Below are positions 9,029 through 16,983 of a stretch of 64,000 nucleotides of DNA, piece by piece. The DNA comes from Streptomyces sp. CB01373 (lineage in GTDB: Bacteria; Actinomycetota; Actinomycetes; Streptomycetales; Streptomycetaceae): positions 248,001 to 312,000 of the forward strand of contig NZ_NNBK01000002.1 of the NCBI RefSeq assembly GCF_002803075.1, read 5' to 3'. The stretch's first letter is position 1. Each line of letters begins with the position of its first letter. The notes below the pieces were generated by a model. It had not been told where the DNA came from. It saw nothing but the letters and a program-made list of their open reading frames with translations, and made no database searches. Position numbers and translations under genes: made by a program.

Positions 9029-10957
9029 TCAGTCCACCTCGGCGACCGCCTGCGCGAACTGCGCCTTGTACAGGCGGGCGTACGCCCCGTCGGCACCCAG
9101 CAGCTCGTCGTGGGCGCCCTGTTCGACGATGGAGCCGTTCTCCATGACGAGGATCGTGTCCGCGTCCCGGATCGTGGAGAGCCGGTGGGCGATGACGAAC
9201 GACGTCCTGCCGTGCTGGAGTTTGGCCATCGCCTTCTGGATCAGCACCTCGGTACGGGTGTCGACCGAGCTGGTCGCCTCGTCCAGGACGAGGATCACCG
9301 GGTCGGACAGGAACGCCCGCGCGATGGTGATGAGCTGCTTCTCACCGGCGCTCACCCCGGAGCCCTCGTCGTCGATCACGGTGTCGTAGCCGTCGGGCAG
9401 CGTACGCACGAACCGGTCGGCGTGCGCGGCCCGCGCCGCCTCCTCGATCTCCCCGCGGGTGACCTCGCGGGAGGCGCCGTAGGCGATGTTCTCCGCGATG
9501 GTGCCCCCGAACAGCCAGGTGTCCTGGAGCACCATGCCGATCCCGGACCGCAGTTCGTCCCGCGACATCTTCCCGATGTCGATCCCGTCGAGCGTGATGC
9601 GCCCGCCGGTGACGTCGTAGAACCGCATGAGCAGGTTGACCAGTGTGGTCTTGCCCGCGCCGGTCGGGCCGACGATCGCGACCGTGTGGCCGGGCTCCAC
9701 CGTCAGGGACAGGTCCTCGATGAGCGGCTTCTCGGGGTCGTAGCGGAACGACACGTGCTCCAGCGCGACCTTTCCGCGCAGCTCCTCCGGCCGCACGCCC
9801 GGCACCGGGTCCGCGGTCTGCTCCTCGGCGTCCAGCAGTTCGAAGACGCGCTCGGCCGAGGCGACGCCGGACTGCACCAGGTTGGCCATCGAGGCCACCT
9901 GGGTCAGCGGCATCGAGAACTGCCGCGAGTACTGGATGAAGGCCTGCACGTCACCGATGGACAGCGTGCCCGAGGCGACCCGGAGACCGCCGACGACGGC
10001 CACCAGCACGTAGTTGATGTTCGACACGAACATCATCAGCGGCTGCATGACGCCGCTGTTGAACTGCGCCTTGAACCCGGCCTCGTACAGCGCGTCGTTC
10101 TGCTCGGCGAACTGCTTCGCCGACTCCTCCTGCCGCCCGAACACCTTCACCAGGGTGTGCCCGGTGTACATCTCCTCGATGTGCGCGTTGAGCTGGCCCG
10201 TCGAGCGCCACTGCTGCACGAAGTGCGGCTGCGACCGCTTGCCCACGCGCGTGGCGACGACGAACGACAGCGGCACGGTCACCAGCGCGACCAGCGCCAG
10301 GATCCAGGAGACGTAGAACATCATGACGAGCACGCCGATGATGGTCAGCAGCGAGTTGATGAGCTGGCCCATCGACTGGTTGAGCGTCTGCCCGATGTTG
10401 TCGATGTCGTTGGTGGCGCGGGAGAGCACCTCGCCGCGCTGGCGCTTGTCGAAGTACGACAGCGGCAGCCGCGACAGCTTCGTCTGCACGTCCTCGCGCA
10501 TCCGGAACACGGTCCGGTTCACCGCCCGGTTCACCAGCCGCGTCGCCACGCCCATCAGCAGGCCGGCCACCAGGAACGTGCTCAGCGCGAGCAGCAGCAC
10601 ATTGCCGACGGCACCGAAGTCGATGCCCTTGCCGGGGGTGAAGTCGGTGCTCCTCAGCATGTCGGCGATCGCGCCCTGGCCGCGCTCCCGCATGGAGGCG
10701 AGGACCTCGCCCTTGGTCGCCCCGGCCGGCATCTGCCGGCCGACGATCCCCGCGAAGACCAGGTCGGTGGCCTTGCCGAGGATCTTCGGCCCGATCACGC
10801 TGAGCATGACGCTCACCACCACGCACAGCACCAGGGCGGCGACGGTGACCCGTTCGGGCTTGAACTGGGCGATGAGCCGTTTGCCCGACTCCTTGAAGTT
10901 CAGCGAGCGGTTGTCGGGCCCGGACCCGCCCATCATGCGCCCCATCGGCCCGGCCAT
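9029..10957 (-). CDS. ABC exporter half-transporter (type IV), canonical nucleotide site
   Basis: 642 residues, an N-terminal membrane domain fused to an ATPase. Start ATG 10957 overlaps the stop of the upstream partner by one base (TGATG), indicating translational coupling. The N-terminus is Met/Gly-rich (MAGPMGRMMGG). Six membrane helices occupy about residues 45-340. The ATPase has Walker A GPTGAGKTTLVNL, signature VSAGEKQL and Walker B VILVLDEATSSVD with a full catalytic glutamate. With the upstream gene it forms a likely heterodimeric exporter. Substrate unknown; drug or lipid export is the usual guess for this class. Confidence 0.88.
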   Translation of the reverse strand: MAGPMGRMMGGSGPDNRSLNFKESGKRLIAQFKPERVTVAALVLCVVVSVMLSVIGPKILGKATDLVFAGIVGRQMPAGATKGEVLASMRERGQGAIADMLRSTDFTPGKGIDFGAVGNVLLLALSTFLVAGLLMGVATRLVNRAVNRTVFRMREDVQTKLSRLPLSYFDKRQRGEVLSRATNDIDNIGQTLNQSMGQLINSLLTIIGVLVMMFYVSWILALVALVTVPLSFVVATRVGKRSQPHFVQQWRSTGQLNAHIEEMYTGHTLVKVFGRQEESAKQFAEQNDALYEAGFKAQFNSGVMQPLMMFVSNINYVLVAVVGGLRVASGTLSIGDVQAFIQYSRQFSMPLTQVASMANLVQSGVASAERVFELLDAEEQTADPVPGVRPEELRGKVALEHVSFRYDPEKPLIEDLSLTVEPGHTVAIVGPTGAGKTTLVNLLMRFYDVTGGRITLDGIDIGKMSRDELRSGIGMVLQDTWLFGGTIAENIAYGASREVTRGEIEEAARAAHADRFVRTLPDGYDTVIDDEGSGVSAGEKQLITIARAFLSDPVILVLDEATSSVDTRTEVLIQKAMAKLQHGRTSFVIAHRLSTIRDADTILVMENGSIVEQGAHDELLGADGAYARLYKAQFAQAVAEVD

Positions 10958-12690
10958 CAGGCTGCCTCCGCTTCCGTGAGCTGGGAGAGCACGATCTCCC
11001 GGTAGGTCTCGTTGTCGGCCATCAGCTCGTGGTGGCGGCCGGTGCCGACGACCCGTCCCTCGTCCAGGACGACGATCCGGTCGGCGTCGCGGATGGTGGC
11101 CACGCGCTGGGCGACGATGACGACGGTCGCCTCGGCGGTCTCGCGCCCCAGCGCCGCCCGCAGGGCCGCGTCGGTGGCGTAGTCGAGGGCCGAGAAGGAG
11201 TCGTCGAAGAGGTAGATCTCCGGGCGCTGCACCAGGGTGCGGGCGATGGCCAGGCGCTGGCGCTGGCCGCCGGAGACGTTCGTGCCGCCCTGCGAGATCG
11301 GCGCGTCCAGGCCTCCCTCGAGACCGGTGACGAAGTCCCTGGCCTGTGCCACCTTCAGCGCCTGCCAGAGCTCCTCGTCGGTGGCGTCCGGGTTGCCGTA
11401 GCGCAGGTTGGTCGCGACGGTGCCGGCGAACAGGTACGGCTTCTGCGGGACCAGGCCGACCGTTCTGGCGAGCAGCTCCGGACCCACGGTGCGCACGTCC
11501 ACGCCGTCGACGAGGACCTCTCCGTCGGTCGCGTCGAACAGCCGGGGCACCAGACCGAGCAGGGTGGACTTGCCGCTGCCGGTCGAGCCGATGACGGCGG
11601 TCACCTCGCCGGGGCGGGCGACCAGGTCGATGGCCCTCAGGACGGGCTCCTCGGCCCCCGGATAGCGGAAGCCCGCGCCGCGGATCTCCAGATGGCCGTG
11701 GCGGCGCAGCTCGGTCACGGGCGCGACGGGCGGCACGACGCTGGACTCGGTGTCCAGGACCTCCTGGATGCGCTCGGCGCACACCTCCGCGCGCGGCACC
11801 ATCATGAACATGAAGGTCGCCATCATCACGGACATCACGATCTGCATCAGATAGGCGAGGAACGCGGTCAGGTCGCCGATCTGCATCCCGCCGCTGTCGA
11901 TGCGGTGGGCGCCGAACCACACCACGGCGATGGACGACACGTTCACCACCGTCATCACCATCGGGAACATCAGCGCGAGCAGCCGGCCGGTGGCCAGCGA
12001 CATCTCCGTCAGGTCGGTGTTGGCCCTGCGGAAGCGGTCCTTCTCGTACTCGTCGCGGACGAAGGCGCGGATCACGCGGTTGCCGGTGATCTGCTCGCGC
12101 AGCACCCGGTTCACCACGTCCAGGCGCTTCTGCATGGACCGGAACAGCGGACGCAGCCGGCGCACGATCAGCGTCACGCAGATGCCGAGCACGGGGACGA
12201 CGGCGACCAGCACCGCGGACAGCGGCACGTCCAGGCCGAGGGCCAGGACGACGCCGCCCACGCACATGATGGGCGCCGACACCATCAGGGTGAACGTCAT
12301 CAGGACCAGCATCTGGACCTGCTGCACGTCGTTCGTCGTCCGCGTGATGAGGGAGGGCGCCCCGAAGTTGCCGACCTCCCGGGCCGAGAAGGACTGCACG
12401 CGGTCGAAGACGGCCGCCCGTACGTCCCGGCCGAGCGCCGAGGCGGTGCGGGCGCCGAAGTAGACGGCACCGATGTTGCACACGACCTGTGCAAGGGAGA
12501 TGCCGATCATCACGGCGCCGAACGTCAGGATGTAACCGGTGTCACCCTTCACCACACCGTTGTCGATGATGTGGGCGTTCAGCGTGGGCAGGTAGAGCGT
12601 GGCGCAGGTCTGCAGGAACTGCAGCAGCACCAGCAGGGTTATGGGTTTCTTGTAGGGCCTCAGATAGGTCCGCAGGAGTCGTATGAGCAC
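10957..12690 (-). CDS. ABC exporter half-transporter with degenerate Walker B
   Basis: 577 residues from GTG 12690 (reads VLIRLLRTYLRPYKKP); the frame opens 63 bp earlier but without a ribosome site. Six membrane helices precede an ATPase with Walker A GSTGSGKSTLLGL and signature NVSGGQRQRLAIAR. Walker B is IYLFDDSFSALD: the catalytic glutamate is replaced by aspartate. Such a change marks the degenerate site in heterodimeric exporters (TM287/288, BmrCD type). Together with the tight coupling to the next gene, this makes an asymmetric heterodimer very likely. An inverted repeat and a pair of 15-bp direct repeats lie upstream. Confidence 0.88.
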   Translation of the reverse strand: MLIRLLRTYLRPYKKPITLLVLLQFLQTCATLYLPTLNAHIIDNGVVKGDTGYILTFGAVMIGISLAQVVCNIGAVYFGARTASALGRDVRAAVFDRVQSFSAREVGNFGAPSLITRTTNDVQQVQMLVLMTFTLMVSAPIMCVGGVVLALGLDVPLSAVLVAVVPVLGICVTLIVRRLRPLFRSMQKRLDVVNRVLREQITGNRVIRAFVRDEYEKDRFRRANTDLTEMSLATGRLLALMFPMVMTVVNVSSIAVVWFGAHRIDSGGMQIGDLTAFLAYLMQIVMSVMMATFMFMMVPRAEVCAERIQEVLDTESSVVPPVAPVTELRRHGHLEIRGAGFRYPGAEEPVLRAIDLVARPGEVTAVIGSTGSGKSTLLGLVPRLFDATDGEVLVDGVDVRTVGPELLARTVGLVPQKPYLFAGTVATNLRYGNPDATDEELWQALKVAQARDFVTGLEGGLDAPISQGGTNVSGGQRQRLAIARTLVQRPEIYLFDDSFSALDYATDAALRAALGRETAEATVVIVAQRVATIRDADRIVVLDEGRVVGTGRHHELMADNETYREIVLSQLTEAEAA

Positions 12691-12790
12691 GCTGGGTCTC
12701 TCGCAGTCGGCGGTGGGGGCGGTCGATGTCCCCTGGCACCTATCGTCGAACACTCCACCCGCGTTACCTCAACCGATTAATCCGCCCGCG

Positions 12791-12823
12791 GGTCAAGGGC
12801 CGAGCCCTGGTCGGCCCTTGACC
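12791..12823. promoter_or_regulatory. 13-bp perfect inverted repeat between xylulokinase and ABC genes
   Basis: Arms GGTCAAGGGCCGA and TCGGCCCTTGACC with a 7-nt loop. It lies 100 bp upstream of the ABC pair and 144 bp past the xylulokinase stop, both leftward. It could be a terminator for the latter or an operator for the former. Confidence 0.5.
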
Positions 12824-12848
12824 TCGCGTCCGCGATCCATCGCACGAG

Positions 12849-12917
12849 TGAACCGTTATGTCCTGAACGCCCCCGTGTGGGTGGTCGTTGCGGCCCTCGG
12901 AATGAACCCTTATGTCC
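12849..12917. repeat. Pair of 15-bp direct repeats upstream of the ABC pair
   Basis: TGAACCGTTATGTCC (12849-12863) and TGAACCCTTATGTCC (12903-12917) differ at one base and are spaced 54 bp apart, about five helical turns. On the leftward strand they read GGACATAA-GGTTCA. The arrangement suggests paired binding sites for one regulator. Confidence 0.4.
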
Positions 12918-12922
12918 GATAA

Positions 12923-12934
12923 GCCCGAAAGGGC
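12923..12934 (-). terminator. Small GCCC/GGGC hairpin after xylulokinase
   Basis: On the leftward strand GCCC-TTTC-GGGC is followed by TTAT, 33 bp past the xylulokinase stop. The stem is only four pairs, so it is a weak candidate. Confidence 0.3.
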
Positions 12935-12966
12935 CTGTGGAGTGAAAGGGATCGGGGGACGGGGTG

Positions 12967-14421
12967 TCACCCCGCGAAGGCCCCCGGGTGAACCTGCTCA
13001 CGTACCGACACGTACTGCTGGCGCACCGCCTGGCCCACCGCCAGATCCTCGCCGGGCTCCAGGACCTGGGCCACCGCGCCCTGCCAGGCCGGCGGGGTGC
13101 GCGGATCGAGGGTGCCCTGAGAGGCGCCGAGCGCCCAGGCGGCCTGCCGGGCGGCGCCGATCGCGGCGTAGTCGGCCGGCTGCGGTACGACGACCTGCGC
13201 GCCGAACACCGCCGGTGCGACGGCCTGTACGGCGGGCAGCTCGGCGGCGGGGCCGAGCAGGAAGACCCGGCGCACCTCCACACCCCGGCCGCGCAGCACG
13301 TCGAGCGCGTCCGCGAGCCCGCACAGCATCCCCTCGAACGCGGCCCGCGCCACATGCTCCGGCTTCATCGACTCCCGCCGGAGCCCGGCGAGCATCCCGG
13401 CGGTGTGCGGCAGATTGGGTGTCCGCTCGCCCTCCAGATAGGGCAGCATCACGAGTCCGTGCGAGCCCGGCGTCGACTTCATCGCCAGGTCCGACAGACC
13501 CTCCAGGTCGGGCATGCCCAGCAGTTCGGCGGTGCCGCGCAGCGCCCGCACCGCGTTCAGCGTGGTCACGACCGGCAGGTGCATGCCGGTGGCGTCGGCG
13601 AGCGAGGTGATCATCCCCGTCGGGTCGACGAGCGCCTCACGGTGAACGGCCATCACCGAACCGGAGGCGCCGAGGGAGACGACCGCGTCGCCCAGACCCA
13701 GCCCCAGGCCGAAGGCGGCGGCCATGGTCTCCCCGGTCCCGGCCGAGATCAGCAGCCCCTCCGGGGTGGTGCCGGCCGCCTCGGCGGGACCGATCACCTC
13801 GGGCAGCGCGGCCTGCCGGCCGAGTGCCAGCTCGACCAGGTCGGGCCGGTAGGTGCCGGTGGCGGCGGACCAGTAGCCGGTGCCGGAGGCGCCGCCGCGG
13901 TCGGTGGTGCGGCGCATCGGCCGTCCCAGCAACTGCCACACCAGCCAGTCGTGCGCCTGGAGCAGGAGCGCGGTGCGCTGGGCGGCCTCGGGCTCGCTCT
14001 TGGCGAACCAGCGCAGCTTGGTCACCGGCAGCGGGGCCTGCGGCACGCAGCCGACCGACTGCGCCCAGACCTCGCGGCCGCCCAGCGCGTCGATCAGGTC
14101 GGCCGCCGCGACCTGCGCCCGCCGGTCGCCGCCGACCATCGCGGGCCGCACGGTGGCACCCTGGGCGTCGATCGGAACCAGCGCGTTCTGCTGCGCGGAG
14201 ACGCCGATCGCCTGCACACCCTCCAGGAGCCCGCCGCCCGCGGCCTCCCCGAGGGACAGCAGCCAGGCCTGCGGATCGACGTCGGCGGAACGCCCGCCGC
14301 CCTCCGGCGTCTCCACCGGATGCGGCGCATATCCCTGCCTGAGTACGGACCCCGTGTCCGCGTCACAAACGACGATACGAGTGAAATCGGGCGAACTGTC
14401 CAACCCGGCGACTATCCCCAT
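12967..14421 (-). CDS. xylB: Xylulokinase-like FGGY sugar kinase
   Basis: 484 residues, normal for FGGY kinases. Start ATG 14421 gives MGIVAGLDSSPDFTRIVVCD, the phosphate-1 loop of the actin-fold ATPase. The N-domain includes GVSAQQNALVPID, GGDRRAQ and a KLRWFAKSEP helix. The C-domain has GGAS-GTGYW, SLGASGSVMA and MLPYLEGERTPN, and ends with FGAQVVVPQPADYAAIGAARQA. Family members phosphorylate D-xylulose or related ketoses; substrate choice cannot be fixed here, and no xylose isomerase is adjacent. No clear ribosome site precedes the start. Confidence 0.85.
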   Translation of the reverse strand: MGIVAGLDSSPDFTRIVVCDADTGSVLRQGYAPHPVETPEGGGRSADVDPQAWLLSLGEAAGGGLLEGVQAIGVSAQQNALVPIDAQGATVRPAMVGGDRRAQVAAADLIDALGGREVWAQSVGCVPQAPLPVTKLRWFAKSEPEAAQRTALLLQAHDWLVWQLLGRPMRRTTDRGGASGTGYWSAATGTYRPDLVELALGRQAALPEVIGPAEAAGTTPEGLLISAGTGETMAAAFGLGLGLGDAVVSLGASGSVMAVHREALVDPTGMITSLADATGMHLPVVTTLNAVRALRGTAELLGMPDLEGLSDLAMKSTPGSHGLVMLPYLEGERTPNLPHTAGMLAGLRRESMKPEHVARAAFEGMLCGLADALDVLRGRGVEVRRVFLLGPAAELPAVQAVAPAVFGAQVVVPQPADYAAIGAARQAAWALGASQGTLDPRTPPAWQGAVAQVLEPGEDLAVGQAVRQQYVSVREQVHPGAFAG

Positions 14422-14512
14422 GGCCAAAATTCTGCCGTACCGCCGCCCTTGCTCGGGCCGCGGCCGCCCCGGCGCCGCAAGGGACACGCCCGGTGCCGCC
14501 GGGGCGGGCCGG

Positions 14513-14815
14513 TCACGTGTTGCTGGTGCCCCAGTCGTCCTCGCCGCTGCCGTTGGAGTGGGCGCGCAGGGAGCGCACCCGCTGGGCGACCGACTCGGGA
14601 ATGCGGTCGCCGACCTTCTCGCTGACCGTGTGGTAGGCCCGGTCCGCGAACTGCCGGCCCTGCTGCGCCGCGGTCTCGGCGGTGTTGCGCACGGCGGGGT
14701 TCTGGGCGATCCGGCCCGCGGACTTCTTCAGCTGCTCGTAGCGTTCACGTCCGGCCCTCGTGCCCAGCACGTAACCCACGGCGATCCCTGCGATGAACGT
14801 GAGCCGGTAACGCAT
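14513..14815 (-). CDS. YtxH-like small membrane protein
   Basis: 100 residues from ATG 14815, with GGGAAGGG about 9-12 bp upstream; a GTG nine bases earlier sits too close to that site. The N-terminus MRYRLTFIAGIAVGYVLGTRAGRERYEQL is one short glycine-containing membrane segment ending in the GTRAGRERYE box of YtxH-type proteins. The rest is a charged amphipathic helix (KKSAGRIAQNPAVRNTAETA) and an acidic tail. The family is often induced by general stress in other bacteria; function here is unknown. It lies between xylulokinase and a tRNA cluster, transcribed away from the tRNAs. Confidence 0.75.
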   Translation of the reverse strand: MRYRLTFIAGIAVGYVLGTRAGRERYEQLKKSAGRIAQNPAVRNTAETAAQQGRQFADRAYHTVSEKVGDRIPESVAQRVRSLRAHSNGSGEDDWGTSNT

Positions 14816-14960
14816 GGCGGCCACCCTTCCCTTGCCTAGAGGTCACAGCCGGGGGAACCGATTGGCGGAGCACCCCCCTGCTTGCGCTAATGTATGTGTC
14901 GCAGCGAGCGCGCGCCCCCTGGCGAATACCCGGGTAGGTGCGTTCGATGCAACGAGGCAT

Positions 14961-15033
14961 TCCTCCGTAGCTCAATTGGCAGAGCAGCCGGCTGTTAACC
15001 GGCAGGTTACTGGTTCGAGTCCAGTCGGGGGAG
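14961..15033 (+). tRNA. tRNA-Asn (anticodon GTT), copy 1
   Basis: 73 nt. Acceptor TCCTCCG pairs with CGGGGGA with one G-U pair; anticodon stem GCCGG/CCGGC; loop CTGTTAA with GTT at 34-36. The T loop TTCGAGT is normal and CCA is not encoded. A TAATGT box at 14888-14893 is a possible promoter -10. Confidence 0.96.
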
Positions 15034-15038
15034 CTCGG

Positions 15039-15111
15039 TCCTCCGTAGCTCAATTGGCAGAGCAGCCGGCTGTTAACCGGCAGGTTACTGGTTCGAGTCC
15101 AGTCGGGGGAG
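15039..15111 (+). tRNA. tRNA-Asn (anticodon GTT), copy 2
   Basis: Identical in all 73 bases to the preceding tRNA, separated by only five bases. This is a recent 78-bp tandem duplication. The two are certainly co-transcribed and share the terminator just downstream. Confidence 0.96.
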
Positions 15112-15122
15112 CATGTTGAACG

Positions 15123-15144
15123 AGGACCCTCCGGGGTCCTTTTT
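15123..15144 (+). terminator. Rho-independent terminator of the tRNA-Asn pair
   Basis: AGGACCC-TCCG-GGGTCCT hairpin followed by a run of T residues, 12 bp after the second tRNA. One of the few terminators in the window with a proper T-tract. Confidence 0.88.
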
Positions 15145-15300
15145 CATGTCCGGTTTCATGCCCTTGGGGAACCGCCGCGGCCGCGGTGAAGTCCTTGAGG
15201 TCGTGAACGGCCGCGGAAGACGACCATCCGAAGCAGGAGATCGTATGAGCGGCTATGCTGCGGCAGACGGCGCGCACACATGTACGCGACGCGCCGCAAC

Positions 15301-15377
15301 GGGGCGGTAGCTCAGCCGGTTAGAGCAGCGGACTCATAATCCGTCGGCCGTGGGTTCGAGTCCCACCCGCCCCACCA
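15301..15377 (+). tRNA. tRNA with anticodon CAT (elongator Met, or Ile2 if modified)
   Basis: 77 nt with encoded CCA. Acceptor GGGGCGG/CCGCCCC has a paired G1-C72, which rules out initiator tRNA. The anticodon loop is CTCATAA in a GCGGA/TCCGT context. Elongator tRNA-Met and lysidine-modified tRNA-Ile2 cannot be separated by eye. A TATGCT box at 15254-15259 is a possible -10. Confidence 0.93.
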
Positions 15378-15438
15378 GGCGCTACCCGCGCAGAATCGAT
15401 GTGACCAGCGGTTACGCCGGTCATTCCCAGCCAGTCTG

Positions 15439-15466
15439 TGGCCCCCGGAAGTGGATCCGGGGGCCA
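15439..15466. terminator. Hairpin between the CAT tRNA and the leftward 53-residue gene
   Basis: TGGCCCCCGGA and TCCGGGGGCCA form a perfect 11-bp stem with a 6-nt loop, between converging transcripts. Confidence 0.65.
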
Positions 15467-15537
15467 TCGGCGCGTGTTGGCCCGTTTTGCACTCGGCCGG
15501 AGCAACGGCTCGCGCGGACGGGCTACTGACGCGCCGC

Positions 15538-15699
15538 TCAGGAACGGTCGTCGGCGGGGTCGGCGGTCTCCGGCAGATCGTCGCGGTCGCCCTCGGCCTG
15601 GGAAGGGGTCGGGTACGGCGTATCCGGCGGTCCTGCGGCGCGCTGCGTGCCCTCGTCGTCGCGTTCGCCCTCGGCCTGGGAAGGGGTGTGCTCTCTCAT
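15538..15699 (-). CDS. 53-residue hydrophilic protein coupled to the STAS-ANTAR gene
   Basis: Starts at ATG 15699, overlapping the STAS-ANTAR stop as ATGA, with AGGAG 9 bp upstream. The protein is acidic and low in complexity, with no membrane segment. It contains an internal duplication: TPSQAEGERDD near residue 5 and TPSQAEGDRDD near residue 32. No function is recognised. The coupling makes it nearly certain to be translated with the regulator, so a role in the same signalling path is plausible. The short length leaves some doubt. Confidence 0.6.
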   Translation of the reverse strand: MREHTPSQAEGERDDEGTQRAAGPPDTPYPTPSQAEGDRDDLPETADPADDRS

Positions 15700-16568
15700 G
15701 GTGGTGGCTCCTGCGGAGGGGTGACTCCTGTGGACGGGGCAGGTGACTCGTCCGCCTTTCGGGTACCCCGGTGGCCGGTCCGACACCGTGCCCGCGGGGT
15801 GTCCGGACCGTCTTCGTGCGGCGGAGTGTCCGGGCCGTCTTCGCGCCGCGGGGTGTCCGGGCCGGGGCCGGTGTGCCGGGCGAGCGCCGTGCGCAGGGCC
15901 GTGCGGATCTCCTGGGGCGGTGCGGGGCCGTCGTAGCGGGCACCGGCGATGATCGCGGCGGCCACCGTGTGCAGCTTGGTGTTGGACCGCTGGGAGGCCT
16001 CCCGGAGGATGTCCCAGGCCTGCTCCGCGGTGCACGCGTGGGTGGCCATCAGGACGCCGCGGGCCTGGTCGATCACCGGGCGGGACGACATGGCCCGGCG
16101 GAGCTGGTCGACCTCCGTCTGAAGCCGGCGCAGCCGCTCCGTCCGTTCCAGGGCCACCGCGGAGGTGCCCTGCGCCGCGGGCGCCTCCGGATCCACGCCG
16201 GCCGACGGCCGCGGCGCGTCCGCGGTGTCCAGGCCGGTCAGCTCCAGGACGCGGCGCGGCTGTCCCGTGCAGCCGGACGCGGTCACCCGGAGCGGCGGGC
16301 GCCGGCCGCGGTCGCCGAGGGTGTGCAGGAGTTCCAGCCCGGCGGTGTCCATGAACGTCACCCCGGACACGTCCAGGTCGACCCGGCCGATGTCCGGCGG
16401 CAGCTCGGCCGGCGCCTGGGCCAGGGCCTCCGCGCAGCCGTGGACCAGTTCACCGCGCGCGGTGAGCGACGCCCGGTCGGCCACCGGGTCCGTGCGGACG
16501 TCGACGGTGAGCGTGCCGGCCGGGGTGCTCCGCCGTCGTACATGGGCTCGTGGTGCCGCTGCGGCCAT
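15696..16568 (-). CDS. STAS-ANTAR fusion regulator with proline-rich repeat tail
   Basis: 290 residues from ATG 16568 with GAGG six bases upstream. Residues 19-116 form a STAS (anti-anti-sigma) domain; the usual phospho-serine position is Thr75 in VTFMDTAG. Residues 155-212 form an ANTAR RNA-binding domain (MSSRPVIDQARGVLMATHACTAEQAWDILREASQ, split here by its two conserved helices). ANTAR domains bind paired hexaloop RNA hairpins and act as antiterminators. The tail has repeats of EDGPDTP (from about 243) and is probably disordered. A MEDS-HATPase gene lies divergently 415 bp away, suggesting kinase and target. Confidence 0.85.
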   Translation of the reverse strand: MAAAAPRAHVRRRSTPAGTLTVDVRTDPVADRASLTARGELVHGCAEALAQAPAELPPDIGRVDLDVSGVTFMDTAGLELLHTLGDRGRRPPLRVTASGCTGQPRRVLELTGLDTADAPRPSAGVDPEAPAAQGTSAVALERTERLRRLQTEVDQLRRAMSSRPVIDQARGVLMATHACTAEQAWDILREASQRSNTKLHTVAAAIIAGARYDGPAPPQEIRTALRTALARHTGPGPDTPRREDGPDTPPHEDGPDTPRARCRTGHRGTRKADESPAPSTGVTPPQEPPP

Positions 16569-16983
16569 CTCCCGCCTCGTCCGTTCTCGTCCGTCCTCGG
16601 CAGTCCTCACGCGTCCTCGCGACGTCGCGTCTCCCCGTCCCCGCCGGTCCGCGCCCGGACGCGCGCCGCGGCGCCGCGGCGCCACGGAACCCCGGCGGTG
16701 CTGTCCTGCGCCTGCCCGCTCACCGCGGGACCACACACGGCCGGGAACGGGCCTTCCCGGGTGCACGGAGGGACGGGCCCGGGCGCCGGGAGGACGGGAG
16801 CGGCCCGCGCCGCCGGAGCCGGACCGCGTCACGAGCCGCGCCCACGGATCGACGGGCCTTGCCGGGAGAGCAGTGGGTACGCGTAAGGCGTAGGTGCCGG
16901 ACGGACGGAGGACAACGGGCCTCGCGTCCGGCGGCAACGGAGATGTCCTGGCCCGCGCTGCCGGGGACGGAGGTGTCGACGTC
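16569..16983. other. 415-bp spacer between STAS-ANTAR and MEDS-HATPase genes
   Basis: Very GC-rich, no credible open frame with a start signal in either direction. It must contain two divergent promoters but I see no clear -35/-10 pair and no ANTAR-type double hairpin that I can defend. Confidence 0.4.

Noticed and set aside
12764..12970. 68-codon frame between xylulokinase and the ABC pair
   Set aside because: It coincides with the inverted and direct repeats and has no initiation signal.
14961..15111. tRNA duplication as attL/attR of an integrated element
   Set aside because: Only five bases lie between the copies and there is no integrase gene nearby.
15241..15300. Small open frame ahead of the CAT tRNA
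   Set aside because: No ribosome site, no conserved features and it runs into the tRNA.
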